Counted from the first letter of the stretch, positions 45,293 through 53,867 are shown. The stretch: 64,000 nt of DNA from Alkalihalobacillus sp. FSL W8-0930 (GCA_037965595.1 CP150183.1:930001-994000), one strand, 5' to 3'. The notes: a model not told the origin generated them from the sequence alone. Program-made: numbers and translations.

Positions 45293-46474
45293 ATGAATAC
45301 GTTTAAACAGTTACTTAAGCTTCCACAAACAAAAGCAGGAATTGTCACGGCATTGGTGTTCCAGCTTGTATTCTTTTTTGTCTGGTTAACAGCGTACGAC
45401 GGGGTACAAGAGAGAATCACAGAGCTTAACGTAGCGCTTATTAATGAAGATGAACAAACAGGACAAATGGTGGCTGAACAGATTAAACAAAACTTACCGC
45501 TTACCATTGATACTTCCATGTCAGCGGACGAGGCAACAGAGGCTCTAAACAATCGTGAGATACAAATGATTGTCCATATTCCAGACAATTTCACAGACGT
45601 GTTGAGATCAGATGAGAAAGCCGAAATCACTTATTCTATTAACCAAGCATCTGCTACGGTTGGAAAACAGGCACTCGAGCAGATCGCGACGAAGTTTACA
45701 ACAACGGTGAACGAGCAAGTAGCGAAACAACAGCTTGTCATGGGTGGAGAGCAACTGACCACACAGCTTGAAGAAAGCGGGTTACCGGAGCAAGCAGTTG
45801 CAGCAATTGGAGAGGAACTAACAACAGCATTAGAAACAGTTGATGTTGCTCCAATTCAAGCAAACATAAACAAGATTAACGATACAGAAGGCTTTGCAGC
45901 TACGATGATTCCGATGATGTTAGTCCTTGCTTCATTTGTAGGGTCAATGACGATGAACATGCAGATTCAGATTGCCGATATCACGCTTAACCGTCAAGGC
46001 TTTAGAAAATGGAGTGTGTTCTGGTCGCGTCAACTATTAAATGTACTTGTAAGTGCAGGTCTTGCTTTCTTAACGTACGGACTGATTGCGTTGTTTGATA
46101 TTCAAGTCACTCTTCCATTCTGGACGGTGTGGTTCTATCAATTCTTAGTCTTCTTATCTTTCTTAATCGTTTCGCAGGTATTCTTAATCTTATTCGGACC
46201 ATCTGGAATGATGGGGAATATCGTTCTACTTTCGATGCAACTGGTCACATCAGGCGTTATTGTGCCGATTGCGATGCTTTCAACTTTCTATCAAACCGTA
46301 TCTAGTATTTTACCTGCAACATATGCAGCCGATGGATATTTTACCGTTATCTTTGGAGGCACGGGTGTAACACAGGAGTTTATGCCTTTAATACTAATTA
46401 TGGCAGTGGCTCTTGCGATTTGTATGGCTAGAATTGCTTTGAAAAAACAAGCGCCAGTCGCTGTAGCAAAATAA
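45293..46474 (+). CDS. ABC-2-type/YhgE-like membrane transporter
   Basis: 393 aa: one N-terminal helix (about 18-35), a 170-residue extracytoplasmic helical domain and five or six C-terminal helices. This is the layout of YhgE/Pip-type ABC-2 permeases, though the external domain is shorter than in YhgE. Motifs such as INEDEQTGQM and IPDNFTDVLRSDEKA are typical of the soluble domain. No ATPase is adjacent. Probably exports a toxic or lipophilic compound and is controlled by the TetR regulator upstream. Confidence 0.85.
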   Translation: MNTFKQLLKLPQTKAGIVTALVFQLVFFFVWLTAYDGVQERITELNVALINEDEQTGQMVAEQIKQNLPLTIDTSMSADEATEALNNREIQMIVHIPDNFTDVLRSDEKAEITYSINQASATVGKQALEQIATKFTTTVNEQVAKQQLVMGGEQLTTQLEESGLPEQAVAAIGEELTTALETVDVAPIQANINKINDTEGFAATMIPMMLVLASFVGSMTMNMQIQIADITLNRQGFRKWSVFWSRQLLNVLVSAGLAFLTYGLIALFDIQVTLPFWTVWFYQFLVFLSFLIVSQVFLILFGPSGMMGNIVLLSMQLVTSGVIVPIAMLSTFYQTVSSILPATYAADGYFTVIFGGTGVTQEFMPLILIMAVALAICMARIALKKQAPVAVAK

Positions 46475-46488
46475 CGTATAGATCTAAA

Positions 46489-46520
46489 GAAAACCGGATG
46501 TGAAGTCATCCGGTTTTTTG
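46489..46520 (+). terminator. terminator after the YhgE-like transporter
   Basis: AAACCGGATG / CATCCGGTTT with T6. It also faces the convergent znuB. Confidence 0.9.
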
Positions 46521-46543
46521 TGAAGCATTTTTATCGAGTTCGA

Positions 46544-47368
46544 TTAAACTTGACGTGGGGTACGGCGGATAAACAATTTCTTCAAAAGTATAACCAAACA
46601 TAGAATTGAAACAAGAATTAATGTAATCGTTGCTCCAGGTGGAGTGCTGTACGTATACGAAGTAATTAATCCACTAGTCATCGCAATTAACGCAATTGGT
46701 ATTCCAATTATAATGGTAGTGGCAAAACGCTTGCCAATACGCATAGAGATCGCTGCAGGTAATAGTAGAATAGCTGATACGAGTAGGGCACCTACAATGG
46801 GCATAATGATCGCGATTGTTACCCCAGTCAGGATATTAAACAAAATAGACATCGTCTTGATTGGTAATCCCGAGGTGAAGGCTGTTTCTTCATCAAACAC
46901 CATGACATACATTGCCTTCCGAAACACTACATACAAGCAAATAATCAAGCCTGCAAGAATGTAAAGCACTGACACTTGCTCTGCACTAATCGTTACGATG
47001 GATCCAAAAAGAAATTGGTTAATTGAAATCGTTGTACTTCCTTGATGAAAACTCATCATAAATAAGGCAAGTGCCATTCCAGTAGACATTAAGATTGCGA
47101 TGGATACTTCAGAATAGGTTCGATAAACCATTCGAAGGAGCTCGAGTAGAACCGCAACAACGACTACAACTAGCAAGTTTGTCCAGGTAGGGTTTACACT
47201 CAATAGAAACCCTAAAGCAACACCAGCTAAGGAAACGTGAGAGAGGGTATCAGCCATAAGAGATTGCCTTCGTAAAATAAGGAAGAGGCCGAGTAATGGA
47301 GCAATGAGTGAAATTAGGAATGCGGCTTGGAAAGCTCTTTGCATGAATCCATAGAGAAACATCTCCAT
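46544..47368 (-). CDS. znuB: zinc ABC transporter permease
   Basis: A 274-aa, roughly 7-8-helix permease of the ZnuB/AdcB (ABC-3) family: FLILRRQSLMADTLSHVSLAGVALG is the conserved ATPase-coupling region, followed by FDEETAFTSGLP and VGALLVSAILLLPAA. Its start (GAGGGAATGCCATG) lies inside the znuC 3' end, a 55-bp overlap; an in-frame ATG at 47344 would shorten the overlap. Last gene of the zinT1-znuA-znuC-znuB operon. Confidence 0.93.
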   Translation of the reverse strand: MEMFLYGFMQRAFQAAFLISLIAPLLGLFLILRRQSLMADTLSHVSLAGVALGFLLSVNPTWTNLLVVVVVAVLLELLRMVYRTYSEVSIAILMSTGMALALFMMSFHQGSTTISINQFLFGSIVTISAEQVSVLYILAGLIICLYVVFRKAMYVMVFDEETAFTSGLPIKTMSILFNILTGVTIAIIMPIVGALLVSAILLLPAAISMRIGKRFATTIIIGIPIALIAMTSGLITSYTYSTPPGATITLILVSILCLVILLKKLFIRRTPRQV

Positions 47369-48024
47369 GGCATTCCCTCCTTCCGAACTAACTCTATGTG
47401 CTTATTGCAATATTTACGTAGCTCATCATGATCATGAGATACCATTAGAATACCTTTACCATGCTTTTCACAGTTATGCTTTAATAGTTTGTAGAACTCT
47501 TCACGTGATCTTGCGTCCATCCCCGTCGTAGGTTCATCAAGAATGAAGAGATCAGGGTCTGTAGCGAACACACGAGCAATGGAAATGCGTTGTTTTTGAC
47601 CACCTGAGAGTTCTCCTACTTTTTTGTTGCGCATGTCCCACATGCCGACAGATTCAAGAGAGCGTCTCACTTGCTCTCTGTCTGTTTGATCTAAACGTTT
47701 AAACCATTTTCCTCGTTGATAGCGCCCTGACTGTACAAGCTCTATAACAGTACTTGGAAACCCAACATTAAAAGATGCGACTTGCTGAGGAACGTAGCCG
47801 ACAATTAATCGCTTTCCTTCACGATTTTTAGTAGCTAGCTTCACGTTGCCTACCGTTGGTTTTAATAAGCCTAAAATGCTTCGTATCAACGTTGTTTTGG
47901 CTGCACCATTTTCCCCTGTTAACATCACAAAATCTCCGGGATTAAGTTCAAATGATATATTTGTAAGTACGGGATCGTGCTCATAGTGATATGCTAAATC
48001 TTCTACTTTTACGTAGGACATCAT
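47314..48024 (-). CDS. znuC: zinc ABC transporter ATP-binding protein
   Basis: A 236-aa ABC ATPase of the ZnuC/AdcC family: Walker A GENGAAKTT, Q-loop YVPQQVASFN, signature LSGGQKQRI, Walker B LFILDEPT and switch His in MVSHDHDE. The GENGAAK form of the P-loop is typical of AdcC. The C-terminal 20 residues overlap the znuB coding region in another frame. Translation initiates behind AAAGGTAGG, directly after the alternative hairpin region at 48041-48103. Confidence 0.94.
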   Translation of the reverse strand: MMSYVKVEDLAYHYEHDPVLTNISFELNPGDFVMLTGENGAAKTTLIRSILGLLKPTVGNVKLATKNREGKRLIVGYVPQQVASFNVGFPSTVIELVQSGRYQRGKWFKRLDQTDREQVRRSLESVGMWDMRNKKVGELSGGQKQRISIARVFATDPDLFILDEPTTGMDARSREEFYKLLKHNCEKHGKGILMVSHDHDELRKYCNKHIELVRKEGMPWRCFSMDSCKELSKPHS

Positions 48025-48046
48025 AAAACCTACCTTTCTTCATAAC

Positions 48047-48103
48047 AAGGTAATAAGCTTGGCTTACTACCTTACAATCTAAGATAGTCTAGCCAAGCTT
48101 ATT
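48047..48103 (-). other. znuA-znuC intercistronic alternative RNA hairpins
   Basis: A 13-bp perfect inverted repeat (48052-48064 and 48091-48103) can fold with a 26-nt loop. On the minus-strand RNA, a competing 12-bp hairpin AAGGUAGUAAGC-CAA-GCUUAUUACCUU (48047-48073) uses the same 3' arm. The coding strand has no U-tract after it, so it is not an ordinary terminator; it lies just before the znuC ribosome binding site. On the plus strand the long repeat is followed by seven T and could terminate antisense transcripts. Confidence 0.7.
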
Positions 48104-48115
48104 TTTTTCTTCTTA

Positions 48116-49696
48116 TTAATTAACACTTAACTGCAATGACTCCAGGTTCTCACGCATGGCAGCGATGTAACTCAGCTCTTTTTCTTTTAATTCATCAGTT
48201 AGTACTTCTAGATCATAAAGTGGAGCTGTTTCTGTATTTGTTTCAGTTGCTACAGTTTGAGCAATTGAAGAGTTTGCTCCTTGCTGGAAGTAAATAACCG
48301 GTACATCATTCTCTTTTACAAGCTCGCCAATTTCAGCAATACGAGAAGGACTTGGTTCAACCTCAGTAGAAAGTCCACCGACAGCAATTTGCTCTAAATT
48401 ATAACGGTTTGCTAAGTAACCAAAAGCTTGGTGTTGCACAACAAACGTGCGGTTCTCAGCATCCGCTAGAGTAGACTGGTAATCCTCATCCAACGATTTA
48501 AGCTCGTTTATGAAGGTTTCTGCATTTTCTTCATACGTTTCTTTTCCATCAGGATCTGCTTCAATTAATGCATCACGAATGATGACTACTTGATCTTGTG
48601 CAAGGACAGGGTCAAGCCAAATGTGAGGATCAGCATTTTCATGATCATCAATAAAGATTGAAATAGGTGCTGATTCAGCATATACTTCGTGGTCATCGTT
48701 GTAGAGTTCAGCCTTCAATTCAAAACTTTCACCTGTTGTTTTATACTCAAAACGATTAGATTCTTGTCCTGATACAGCTTCCCACTCTTGATTTTCGTCT
48801 GCTCTCATAAACCAGTGCCAGTGATCAAAATCAACATCTTCTTCGGTTTCAGCAACAAGTGATACGACATCACCTGTATGGTAATGGTCAGCTACCCCAG
48901 TAACGGTAATTGCTGCTTCACCGTTTCCATGATCATGCTCTCCGTGCTCATGATCATCACCGTGCTCGTGGTCACTATGCTCATGATTATCAACAACAAT
49001 TTCTACTGCGTCTGACTCAGCATATATTTCGTGATCATTATCATAGAGAATTGCTTGAACTTCAAAACTTTCCTCAGGAACTTCCATGCTTAAGGTATCT
49101 GTGCTTTGTCCAGAGATTGGTTGCCATTCAGCGTTTTCATCTGTACGCTGATACCAATGCCAGTGGTCATAATCTACGTCTTCTCCAAGCTCGGCTGTAA
49201 GCTCAAGATCTCCACCTGTATGGTAATGATCAGAAACTCCATGGATATGAAGGTCATCCGAATGTCCGTGCTCATGATTATCGTGTTCGTGTTCGCTGTG
49301 GTCATGAGCATGCCCAAAGCCTTCTACTCCATCTGCAGCTCGTGCAATTACTAAGCTATCATTTTCAATACTATTAAATAAACTTTCCACCCAAAATTCC
49401 ATTTCTTCACTACTATATACAAATACATCAGCTTCACTTACAGTAGCTACATCTTGAGCACTAGGCTCGAAATGATGAGCATCTTGTCCTTCAGATACGA
49501 GTAATTTGACTTCCGCACGCTCACCGGCTATTTCTTTAGTGAATTCATACATTGGTAGGAAGGAGGTCACTACAGAAAGATCACCTGTTTCATTATCCGA
49601 TGATTCCTGTTGATCGCCGTTTTGTGCCTGACAGCCAAACAAAAAGGCTGTTACAGAACCTGTAACAGCCATTGTTTTAAGCCAGTTTCGATTCAT
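48116..49696 (-). CDS. znuA: zinc-binding lipoprotein ZnuA with two inserted HWHW modules
   Basis: A predicted 526-aa high-affinity zinc-binding lipoprotein (cluster A-I), far longer than the usual 300-320 aa. Lipobox FLFGC. The N-lobe carries DAHHFEPSAQD. The central region alternates His-rich stretches (HDHSEHEHDNHEHGH; HSDHEHGDDHEHGEHDHG) with two copies of an 80-residue module (DHYHTG ... DHWHW ... ENxEW ... SGQ), at about 150-232 and 263-345. The C-lobe holds the remaining ligands (DPHIWLDPV, VQHQAFGYLA, APLYDLEVL). ATG 49696 follows AAAGGAG by 8 nt; an upstream GTG would abut that site. It follows zinT1 by 78 bp. Confidence 0.93.
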   Translation of the reverse strand: MNRNWLKTMAVTGSVTAFLFGCQAQNGDQQESSDNETGDLSVVTSFLPMYEFTKEIAGERAEVKLLVSEGQDAHHFEPSAQDVATVSEADVFVYSSEEMEFWVESLFNSIENDSLVIARAADGVEGFGHAHDHSEHEHDNHEHGHSDDLHIHGVSDHYHTGGDLELTAELGEDVDYDHWHWYQRTDENAEWQPISGQSTDTLSMEVPEESFEVQAILYDNDHEIYAESDAVEIVVDNHEHSDHEHGDDHEHGEHDHGNGEAAITVTGVADHYHTGDVVSLVAETEEDVDFDHWHWFMRADENQEWEAVSGQESNRFEYKTTGESFELKAELYNDDHEVYAESAPISIFIDDHENADPHIWLDPVLAQDQVVIIRDALIEADPDGKETYEENAETFINELKSLDEDYQSTLADAENRTFVVQHQAFGYLANRYNLEQIAVGGLSTEVEPSPSRIAEIGELVKENDVPVIYFQQGANSSIAQTVATETNTETAPLYDLEVLTDELKEKELSYIAAMRENLESLQLSVN

Positions 49697-49774
49697 CACT
49701 TTCACTCCTTTAATTTATGTTGATAATGGAAAAAGGGATTGAAAAAGTGCTAGCTTTTCCTCTCCCTTTTTTTT

Positions 49775-50752
49775 TTAATGAGCTAATAAGTCTCTAACAA
49801 TACCATCGCCATCTAATTCAGAAGGATAGTATGTTGGCCAATGTGTGACTTCGTTTAATAATTCTTCACGATCATCACCCCAGTATAGATGGAAGTGATG
49901 AGAGTCAGTAGGGAAAATAATGTGATCACTGAATTGAATGTACTGAGGTAGATCTTCTGATGCTTCAGCATCTGCTAATTTATAAATAAAGCGAACCCCT
50001 CGATTTCCTTTTTCATAGGTAAGAATTTCATACCCATCATATATATAATCGCCTGATGCTTCTTCACCATTTTGATAGAATGTAACATTCCCATCATTAA
50101 TCACAATGCGTTCTACATCGGTTTCATAACCTACAGAATAGTAGTCTTTATATTCCTCAGCTGTCATGTCTCCATGGTCTGCTTTATGTTCGAATACTTC
50201 ATCAAGTTCTCCGCTCTCAAGGTAAGGATAAACTGATTGCCAATCACCTTCCCAGTCAGATAATTCACGGTCCTTAACCTGATCATCTTCAAAGTATCCT
50301 TGATAGATTTGCTTGCTATCTTCATCGTGACCATGATGATCATCAATTTCAATAACCACAGGCTCAGATTCTGCAAATACTTCATGGTCATTATCATAAA
50401 GAGTTGCTTTTATATGTAACCCATCAGTAGTGGCTTCTTCAGAGAATGTATCTCCCTCTTGACCGGAAGCAGCTTCCCATTCAGCTTGCTCATCTTCTTT
50501 TGTGTACCAGTGCCAATGATCGTAATCAACATCTTCACTTAACGCAGCAGTTAATTCGATTTGATCACCTGTGTGATAATGGTGAGCTAATCCTTCAATT
50601 TCAATATCTGCAGAATCAACTGTTTCAGATTCTTCTGAGGCCGTATTATTATCAGCTTCTGTCGACGATGTAGTTGATTCACTTTCAGAACCGCAAGCAA
50701 CAAGCGCCACTTGTAAAGCTAGTACGAATGATAATAAAGACAATTTCTTCAA
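49775..50752 (-). CDS. zinT: ZinT-family zinc-binding lipoprotein with N-terminal HWHW module (ZinT1)
   Basis: A predicted 325-aa lipoprotein. Start TTG 50752 (read MKKLSLLSF) has GGGGAG 7 nt upstream and gives lipobox LVAC; an ATG at 50803 would place the start inside the Zur operator. After an acidic linker comes one module (AHHYHTGD ... DHWHWY ... IDDHHGHD), then a ZinT/YodA lipocalin-like domain (YQGYFEDDQVKDRELSDWEGDWQSVYPYL ... SHHFHLYWGDD) with the HxH zinc ligands. It probably passes zinc to ZnuA. First gene of the zinT1-znuACB operon behind tandem Zur boxes. Confidence 0.92.
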   Translation of the reverse strand: MKKLSLLSFVLALQVALVACGSESESTTSSTEADNNTASEESETVDSADIEIEGLAHHYHTGDQIELTAALSEDVDYDHWHWYTKEDEQAEWEAASGQEGDTFSEEATTDGLHIKATLYDNDHEVFAESEPVVIEIDDHHGHDEDSKQIYQGYFEDDQVKDRELSDWEGDWQSVYPYLESGELDEVFEHKADHGDMTAEEYKDYYSVGYETDVERIVINDGNVTFYQNGEEASGDYIYDGYEILTYEKGNRGVRFIYKLADAEASEDLPQYIQFSDHIIFPTDSHHFHLYWGDDREELLNEVTHWPTYYPSELDGDGIVRDLLAH

Positions 50753-50777
50753 ATAATATCTCCCCTTATACTTATTA

Positions 50778-50809
50778 ATCGTAATAATTACGATCGTAAT
50801 CATTACGTT
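50778..50809. promoter_or_regulatory. tandem Zur boxes upstream of zinT1
   Basis: ATCGTAATAATTACGAT (50778-50794) is a perfect 17-bp palindrome and overlaps by 2 bp with ATCGTAATCATTACGTT (50793-50809). Both match the Bacillus Zur core TCGTAATNATTACGA. They lie 26 bp upstream of the TTG start. Confidence 0.92.
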
Positions 50810-50931
50810 TTAAAGAATATAGAGATTTTCCCATATTGTCAAGAGAGTATTTTAAAATTTGTTGTACTCACCTTCTAAAACAATATTGACGTTAAGAAAA
50901 ATAATAGCTATTATTAGTCCTAAATCGATAA

Positions 50932-50948
50932 ATCGTAATTATTACGAT
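50932..50948. promoter_or_regulatory. Zur box upstream of the flavoprotein-regulator pair
   Basis: ATCGTAATTATTACGAT is a perfect Zur palindrome, 21 bp before the GTG start at 50970 and about 120 bp from the divergent tandem boxes. Confidence 0.92.
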
Positions 50949-50969
50949 TAAAGCAGATGAGGAAAGTGA

Positions 50970-52106
50970 GTGAATGATGTGAAGTGGGCCATCATTGGGG
51001 GAGGAGTGCAGGGTTGTACGCTGTTTAACTACCTCATTAAAAAGAAAAAAGCATCAGCTGAGGATATATGTGTGATAGATCCTCATAGTGATCCGATGGA
51101 GCTTTGGCGACAATATACAAGCCGAATTGGTATGTCTTACTTACGTTCACCTGTATCTCATCATATTGATGTGTTTAATGCATCTCTTGAACAGTTTGTC
51201 GAAAGTCATGCGGATAATAGGGAGTCAGCCTTTAGTCAGCCACATGACCGACCCTCACTATCGCTTTTTAACCAGCACACCCAAAAAACGTTGCAAGATA
51301 CTCAAATTATGAAGTCTTGGATAAAAGGACGGCTTATTTCATTAGAAAAACTAACCGATAGCTGGCAGCTTGTCGTAGACATGACTCAATCGCAACAAAT
51401 GTTCAAAGCAACTAACGTCGTTTTAGCTATTGGGAATTCAGAAAAACCAAACTGGCCAGAATGGGCAAGAACTGAACAAAAGGCAGGCAAAGATATTTCT
51501 CATGTCTTTGATCATTCATTCAAAGTGGAGAACAAAAAGGGACCAATCTTAATTTGTGGGGGTGGACTTACTGGTGCTCATTTAGCTTTAAAATACGCGG
51601 ATGCTTCGCAAGGGCATGTCACACTAGCAACAAGACAGCCTTTAAAAGTCAGCGACTTTGAGACCGATTTAAGCTGGCTTAGTGAAGAAAAGGATCAAAT
51701 ATATCAACGGATACATTGTTATGAAAAACGAAGAAATGTTATAAGCTCTGCAAAGGAAAAAGGATCAATTACAGCCGAATTTAAGAAGAGTCTATATCAT
51801 AGTGTTGCTTCCGGAGCATTATCGATTACGCATACAAATTCGTTTCGTGAATTATGTGCCAAAGCAAAAACTGTGATTCTTGCAACGGGCTTTCAATCCA
51901 ACCCATTAGGAACAGAGTGTGCGTCCACATTCTTAAAAGAGAAAGTACCGTTAAGTGAATGTGGGTATCCCATACTAGACAAAAAGCTTCAATGGTTGCC
52001 TAACTTGTACTGTATAGGAGGGCTGGCAGAGCTTGAATTAGGGCCAATGTCTAGAAACATTGCAGGAGCAAAAAGGGGATCAGAACGAATTGTTAAGAGT
52101 CTTTAG
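50970..52106 (+). CDS. FAD/NAD(P)-binding flavoprotein under Zur control
   Basis: A 378-aa two-Rossmann flavoprotein resembling the SidA/IucD N-hydroxylase and flavin monooxygenase group. FAD motif IIGGGVQG at about 8-15, a MSYLRSPVSHHID substrate or flavin loop, NAD(P) motif CGGGLTGAHLAL at about 190, and ILATGFQSNP near 305. It is too short to be a standard ornithine hydroxylase. GTG 50970 with GAGGAAAG upstream. A Zur box lies 21 bp upstream and the regulator gene follows. Substrate unknown; a role in making a metallophore or handling metal-bound ligands is only a guess. Confidence 0.78.
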   Translation: MNDVKWAIIGGGVQGCTLFNYLIKKKKASAEDICVIDPHSDPMELWRQYTSRIGMSYLRSPVSHHIDVFNASLEQFVESHADNRESAFSQPHDRPSLSLFNQHTQKTLQDTQIMKSWIKGRLISLEKLTDSWQLVVDMTQSQQMFKATNVVLAIGNSEKPNWPEWARTEQKAGKDISHVFDHSFKVENKKGPILICGGGLTGAHLALKYADASQGHVTLATRQPLKVSDFETDLSWLSEEKDQIYQRIHCYEKRRNVISSAKEKGSITAEFKKSLYHSVASGALSITHTNSFRELCAKAKTVILATGFQSNPLGTECASTFLKEKVPLSECGYPILDKKLQWLPNLYCIGGLAELELGPMSRNIAGAKRGSERIVKSL

Positions 52107-52121
52107 TAGGAGTTGAAATTG

Positions 52122-52562
52122 ATGGATTTAGAGGCATGTCACCAGCTATTACGAAACAATAAAATTAAGTCAACCGATCAACGTAAAGAGATTCTGTGCT
52201 ATATCGCTGCACAAGCTCATATTCATCCTACTGCACAACAAATTCATGAAGCAATTGTACGTAAATACACCTCAACGAGTCTTGGCAACGTCTATCATAA
52301 TCTATCTTTGTTTGAGGAAAAAAAAGTCGTTCGAAAAATAGTTAGTGGAGATGCGGCCTCACCCTCTAGGTATGAAATTGTCGAAGATCATTCTCATCTA
52401 CATATTGTGTGTACAGAGTGTGGCAGCATTGAAGATGTATATAGTTTACGTTTTTCAGAAAAAATGAAACACCTTATTTTCCAAGAAACAAGATATCAAT
52501 TGCATGAATTTCAATCAAACCTTTCTGGGATTTGCTCGAACTGTATTGAGAAGACTGATTAA
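52122..52562 (+). CDS. zur: Fur-family regulator, probably Zur
   Basis: A 146-aa Fur-superfamily repressor: winged helix with TDQRKEILCYIAAQAHIHPTAQQIHEAI and STSLGNVYHNLSLFEE, then a dimerisation domain with DHSHLHIVCTEC and a second CSNC pair forming the structural Cys4 zinc site. Start ATG 52122 follows TAGGAG by 9 nt. Five Zur-type boxes surround it, so Zur is the best call; PerR or Fur cannot be excluded from sequence alone, and a separate housekeeping zur may exist. Confidence 0.82.
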   Translation: MDLEACHQLLRNNKIKSTDQRKEILCYIAAQAHIHPTAQQIHEAIVRKYTSTSLGNVYHNLSLFEEKKVVRKIVSGDAASPSRYEIVEDHSHLHIVCTECGSIEDVYSLRFSEKMKHLIFQETRYQLHEFQSNLSGICSNCIEKTD

Positions 52563-52621
52563 TCATACGGCATAGAATTGTTGGGGAGAAAGCGAAACAA
52601 AGGTCATGTTAAAACGAACAC

Positions 52622-52649
52622 TTGACTTTAAATAAACGTTTACTATACT
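52622..52649 (+). promoter_or_regulatory. promoter of zinT2
   Basis: TTGACT (52622-52627), 16-bp spacer, TATACT (52644-52649); the Zur box at 52655-52671 covers the expected start point. Confidence 0.7.
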
Positions 52650-52654
52650 CTTAA

Positions 52655-52671
52655 ATCGTAAGTATTACGAT
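52655..52671. promoter_or_regulatory. Zur box upstream of zinT2
   Basis: ATCGTAAGTATTACGAT matches the other Zur palindromes with one changed central position and lies just after the -10 box. Confidence 0.92.
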
Positions 52672-52688
52672 TTAAGAAAGGAGTATCA

Positions 52689-53681
52689 ATGAAAAGTTTG
52701 TATGTTAGTAGTTTAAGCGTTATCATTTTAGCTTCGTTATTAGGAGGTTGTCAGTCAAGTGATTCTGTTGAGAGTACAAATGACAATCAGGAACAGGTTA
52801 ACAACGAGGATCAGGAAGAATCCATTCCTGGAACACTTACTGTAGTTGGTTTAGCTGACCATTATCATACAGGTGACACTGTAGAATTAACTGCTACTAC
52901 AGAAGGGGATCTGGATTCTAACCATTGGCACTGGTACACACTACCTCCAGGTGGAGACGCTACTAATGAGGAAGCATGGGAAGATGTACTAGATAACAGT
53001 ACCAATACGTATTCTAGTACGGCAGAAGAAGATGGGCAGCAGGTTTTAGTTCGTTTACTTGATGAAGAAGAAAATGTTGTATCTGAAAGTCAGCCTCTGA
53101 CTATTGCAATTGACGATCACCATGGTCATGACGATGTAACTAAACGAATTTATGAAGGATTCTTTTATTATGATGAAGTAGAAGATAGAGAACTATCTGA
53201 TTATGCGGGAGATTGGCAGTCAGTCTATCCATACCTTATAGAGGGTGATCTAGACGAAGTCATGGAAGTAAGAGCAGAAAAAAGTGATGAACGAAACAAA
53301 GAAGAAATGATCGAGCATTATACTTCTGCATATGAAACGGATGTAGATAGAGTGGTTATAACTAATGACTCATTTACGTTCCATTACAATGATGGCAAAG
53401 AAGTAACGGCTGAATATGCTTCAGATGGCTATGAAATTTTAGAACGTGATGCCGGAAACAGACAAGTTCGATTTGTATATAAGCGCCAAGATGATACAGA
53501 TGAAATGCCTACGTATATGATATTTAGCGACCATAATATTAATCCTACTCCTGCGCATCACTTTCACTTGTACTTCGGAGAGGACCGCGATGCACTTTTA
53601 GCTGAACGTTCCCATTTCCCAACCTACTATCCTTCTAGCTTAGATGCTGCAGGAGTTGTTAGAGATATGCTAGCTCATTAA
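52689..53681 (+). CDS. ZinT-family zinc-binding lipoprotein with HWHW module (ZinT2)
   Basis: A 330-aa lipoprotein, lipobox LLGGC, paralogous to ZinT1 over its full length. It has one N-terminal module (ADHYHTGD ... NHWHWY ... IDDHHGHDD) with a small loop insertion PPGGDATNEE, and a C-terminal ZinT domain (YEGFFYYDEVEDRELSDYAGDWQSVYPYL ... AHHFHLYFGED). AAAGGAG lies 5-6 nt before ATG 52689. It is its own transcription unit with Zur box and terminator. Two ZinT paralogues in one island suggest dosage or division of labour. Confidence 0.92.
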   Translation: MKSLYVSSLSVIILASLLGGCQSSDSVESTNDNQEQVNNEDQEESIPGTLTVVGLADHYHTGDTVELTATTEGDLDSNHWHWYTLPPGGDATNEEAWEDVLDNSTNTYSSTAEEDGQQVLVRLLDEEENVVSESQPLTIAIDDHHGHDDVTKRIYEGFFYYDEVEDRELSDYAGDWQSVYPYLIEGDLDEVMEVRAEKSDERNKEEMIEHYTSAYETDVDRVVITNDSFTFHYNDGKEVTAEYASDGYEILERDAGNRQVRFVYKRQDDTDEMPTYMIFSDHNINPTPAHHFHLYFGEDRDALLAERSHFPTYYPSSLDAAGVVRDMLAH

Positions 53682-53698
53682 TGATTTATATCTCTTGA

Positions 53699-53728
53699 AA
53701 AACGACGATGATCATCGTCGTTTTTTTG
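53699..53728 (+). terminator. terminator after zinT2
   Basis: ACGACGATGATCATCGTCGT (53702-53721) is a perfect 20-bp palindrome, followed by T7. Confidence 0.9.
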
Positions 53729-53831
53729 TATGTTTACGTCTGTGAGAAAAAAGTTCGATTAATATAAAATCTCGATTCAGTAAAAACTCCCTGTGTTTTT
53801 CAAATTAAATCGAGTATACTTACATCACTAA

Positions 53832-53848
53832 AACGTAATTATTACGAT
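53832..53848. promoter_or_regulatory. Zur box upstream of the 82-aa protein / flavoprotein / FeoB-like operon
   Basis: AACGTAATTATTACGAT differs from the perfect palindrome at one position. A -10-like TATACT (53815-53820) lies just upstream. It is 19 bp before the first start codon. Confidence 0.88.
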
Positions 53849-53867
53849 TTGAGGGAAGGGAAGACAT

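Noticed and set aside
48052-48108. Intrinsic terminator ending znuA transcription
   Set aside because: The T-run follows the stem on the plus strand only, opposite to the znu genes, so on the coding strand it is a hairpin without U-tract.
50753-50803. Upstream ATG start for ZinT1
   Set aside because: It would place 17 codons over the Zur operator and spoil the lipoprotein signal peptide; TTG 50752 has a proper ribosome binding site.
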